A DNA stretch of 32,206 nt from Clostridia bacterium (lineage in GTDB: Bacteria; Bacillota; Clostridia; Oscillospirales; CAG-272): the NCBI GenBank assembly GCA_017507145.1, contig JAFWBJ010000086.1:1-32206 (forward strand), given 5' to 3'. The first letter of the stretch is position 1; the number at the start of each line of letters is the position of its first letter. Below are positions 31,899 to 32,206 of the stretch, piece by piece. Under the pieces are notes generated by a model that ran no database searches, was not told the DNA's origin, and saw only the letters and a program-made list of their open reading frames with translations. The position numbers and the translations under genes are program-made.

Positions 31899-31961
31899 GA
31901 AAAATGTCTTGCGCATAAATAAGACAAAATATTTTTTTCACAATGTGGAGGAAAAAACATC

Positions 31962-32206
31962 ATGAACAGAAACCTCAGGTCTATCCTCTCGGCGGTTTTG
32001 TGTTTGGTGCTTGTTGTGACTACGTTGGTTAGTTGCGGCGGCGGAAAGGTTAAAGATGCTGACCTCAAGCAGGCCGAGTACAATACGACCACTTCCGTAA
32101 TGCCCAGCAACTGGAACGAGTTCACCTATGCGGACAACAATGATACTCAGATCATGAGTTACATTGGCTCTTCCTTCTTCGAATACGACTACAAGTTCGA
32201 GAATGA
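31962..32206 (+). CDS. Substrate-binding lipoprotein of an ABC transporter, N-terminal part
   Basis: The first 81 codons of a gene that runs off the right edge. The signal peptide ends in the lipobox LVSC with Cys25, followed by a glycine stretch. The mature start, with TTTSVMPSNWNEFTYADNND and a FFEYDYKF segment, resembles family 5 (oligopeptide-type) solute-binding proteins of Clostridia, which open with a similar SNWNPL/DN-D pattern. It would bind peptides or related solutes for an ABC importer. GGAGG lies about 10 bases before the ATG at 31962. Family and substrate are tentative because most of the protein is missing. Confidence 0.72.
   Translation, partial: MNRNLRSILSAVLCLVLVVTTLVSCGGGKVKDADLKQAEYNTTTSVMPSNWNEFTYADNNDTQIMSYIGSSFFEYDYKFEN

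Larger units (their letters stand above)
31503..31961. other. 459-bp intergenic region
   Basis: It holds a terminator (31565-31600), about 120 bp with nothing recognisable, a tandem 11-bp repeat (31727-31748), one weak promoter-like TTGACA at 31752, a strong promoter (31805-31833) and a structured leader. Short open frames here lack ribosome binding sites and are not called. Confidence 0.7.

Noticed and set aside
1..32206. tRNA, rRNA, CRISPR array, insertion sequence or prophage genes
   Set aside because: None was seen: no transposase, integrase, phage structural motif, spacer-repeat pattern or tRNA-like fold was recognised by eye.

Overview
The window looks like a chromosomal segment of a Gram-positive Clostridia member, probably of the Oscillospiraceae/Ruminococcaceae type. 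The evidence is moderately GC-rich coding DNA with AT-rich intergenic gaps, AGGAGG-type ribosome binding sites, consensus sigma-A promoters, an L27 protein with the Prp-cleaved N-terminal extension, WhiA, a DnaE-type replicase, HPr-like and DivIVA proteins, and lipoproteins with lipoboxes. Most of it is housekeeping DNA. I see no prophage, insertion sequence, CRISPR array, tRNA or rRNA.

Layout. 1-2100 (minus): the start of a YdjI-like protein, then a zinc-ribbon membrane protein and an AlaX-type alanyl-tRNA editing protein in one operon. 2185-4330: an AraC-type regulator convergent with an SGNH/GDSL hydrolase, separated by a perfect 38-bp palindrome. 4400-8900 (plus): two M16 peptidase-family proteins (YmfF/YmfH type), lgt and folD. 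8914-10092 (plus): rplU-prp-rpmA. 10109-10793 (minus): xpt. 10822-14517 (plus): a DivIVA-domain protein, an XRE regulator overlapping it by 4 bp, and a secreted, membrane-anchored SGNH hydrolase with unusual codon use. 14527-18975 (minus): a small membrane protein, prfB (RF2), a DUF2079 polytopic protein and a DMT/EamA transporter. 19035-26664 (plus): SDR (YmfI-like), HAD phosphatase, murB, whiA, dnaE and an unknown membrane protein. 26670-27050 (minus): a small BofC_C-like protein. 27128-30489 (plus): class A PBP and a divergent TspO-like membrane protein. 30558-32206 (plus): a DUF4430-like lipoprotein, an HPr-like protein without the phosphoryl histidine, and the start of a substrate-binding lipoprotein.

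Connections. Cell envelope and division form one theme: lgt, murB, whiA, DivIVA, the class A PBP and the secreted SGNH enzyme. Translation and its quality control form another: AlaX, RF2, L21/L27 with their protease Prp, and YmfF/YmfH plus a YmfI-like reductase, which are linked to EF-P modification in Bacillus subtilis.

The most interesting signals are regulatory or concern divergent paralogues. The PBP gene has its Shine-Dalgarno sequence separated from its start codon by a hairpin that would restore normal spacing. The terminator hairpin after the PBP gene contains the Shine-Dalgarno sequence of the TspO-like gene. The HPr-like protein keeps the regulatory serine but lacks the catalytic histidine. 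RF2 is encoded without the usual programmed frameshift. All functional calls come from reading motifs by eye; no database search was run.
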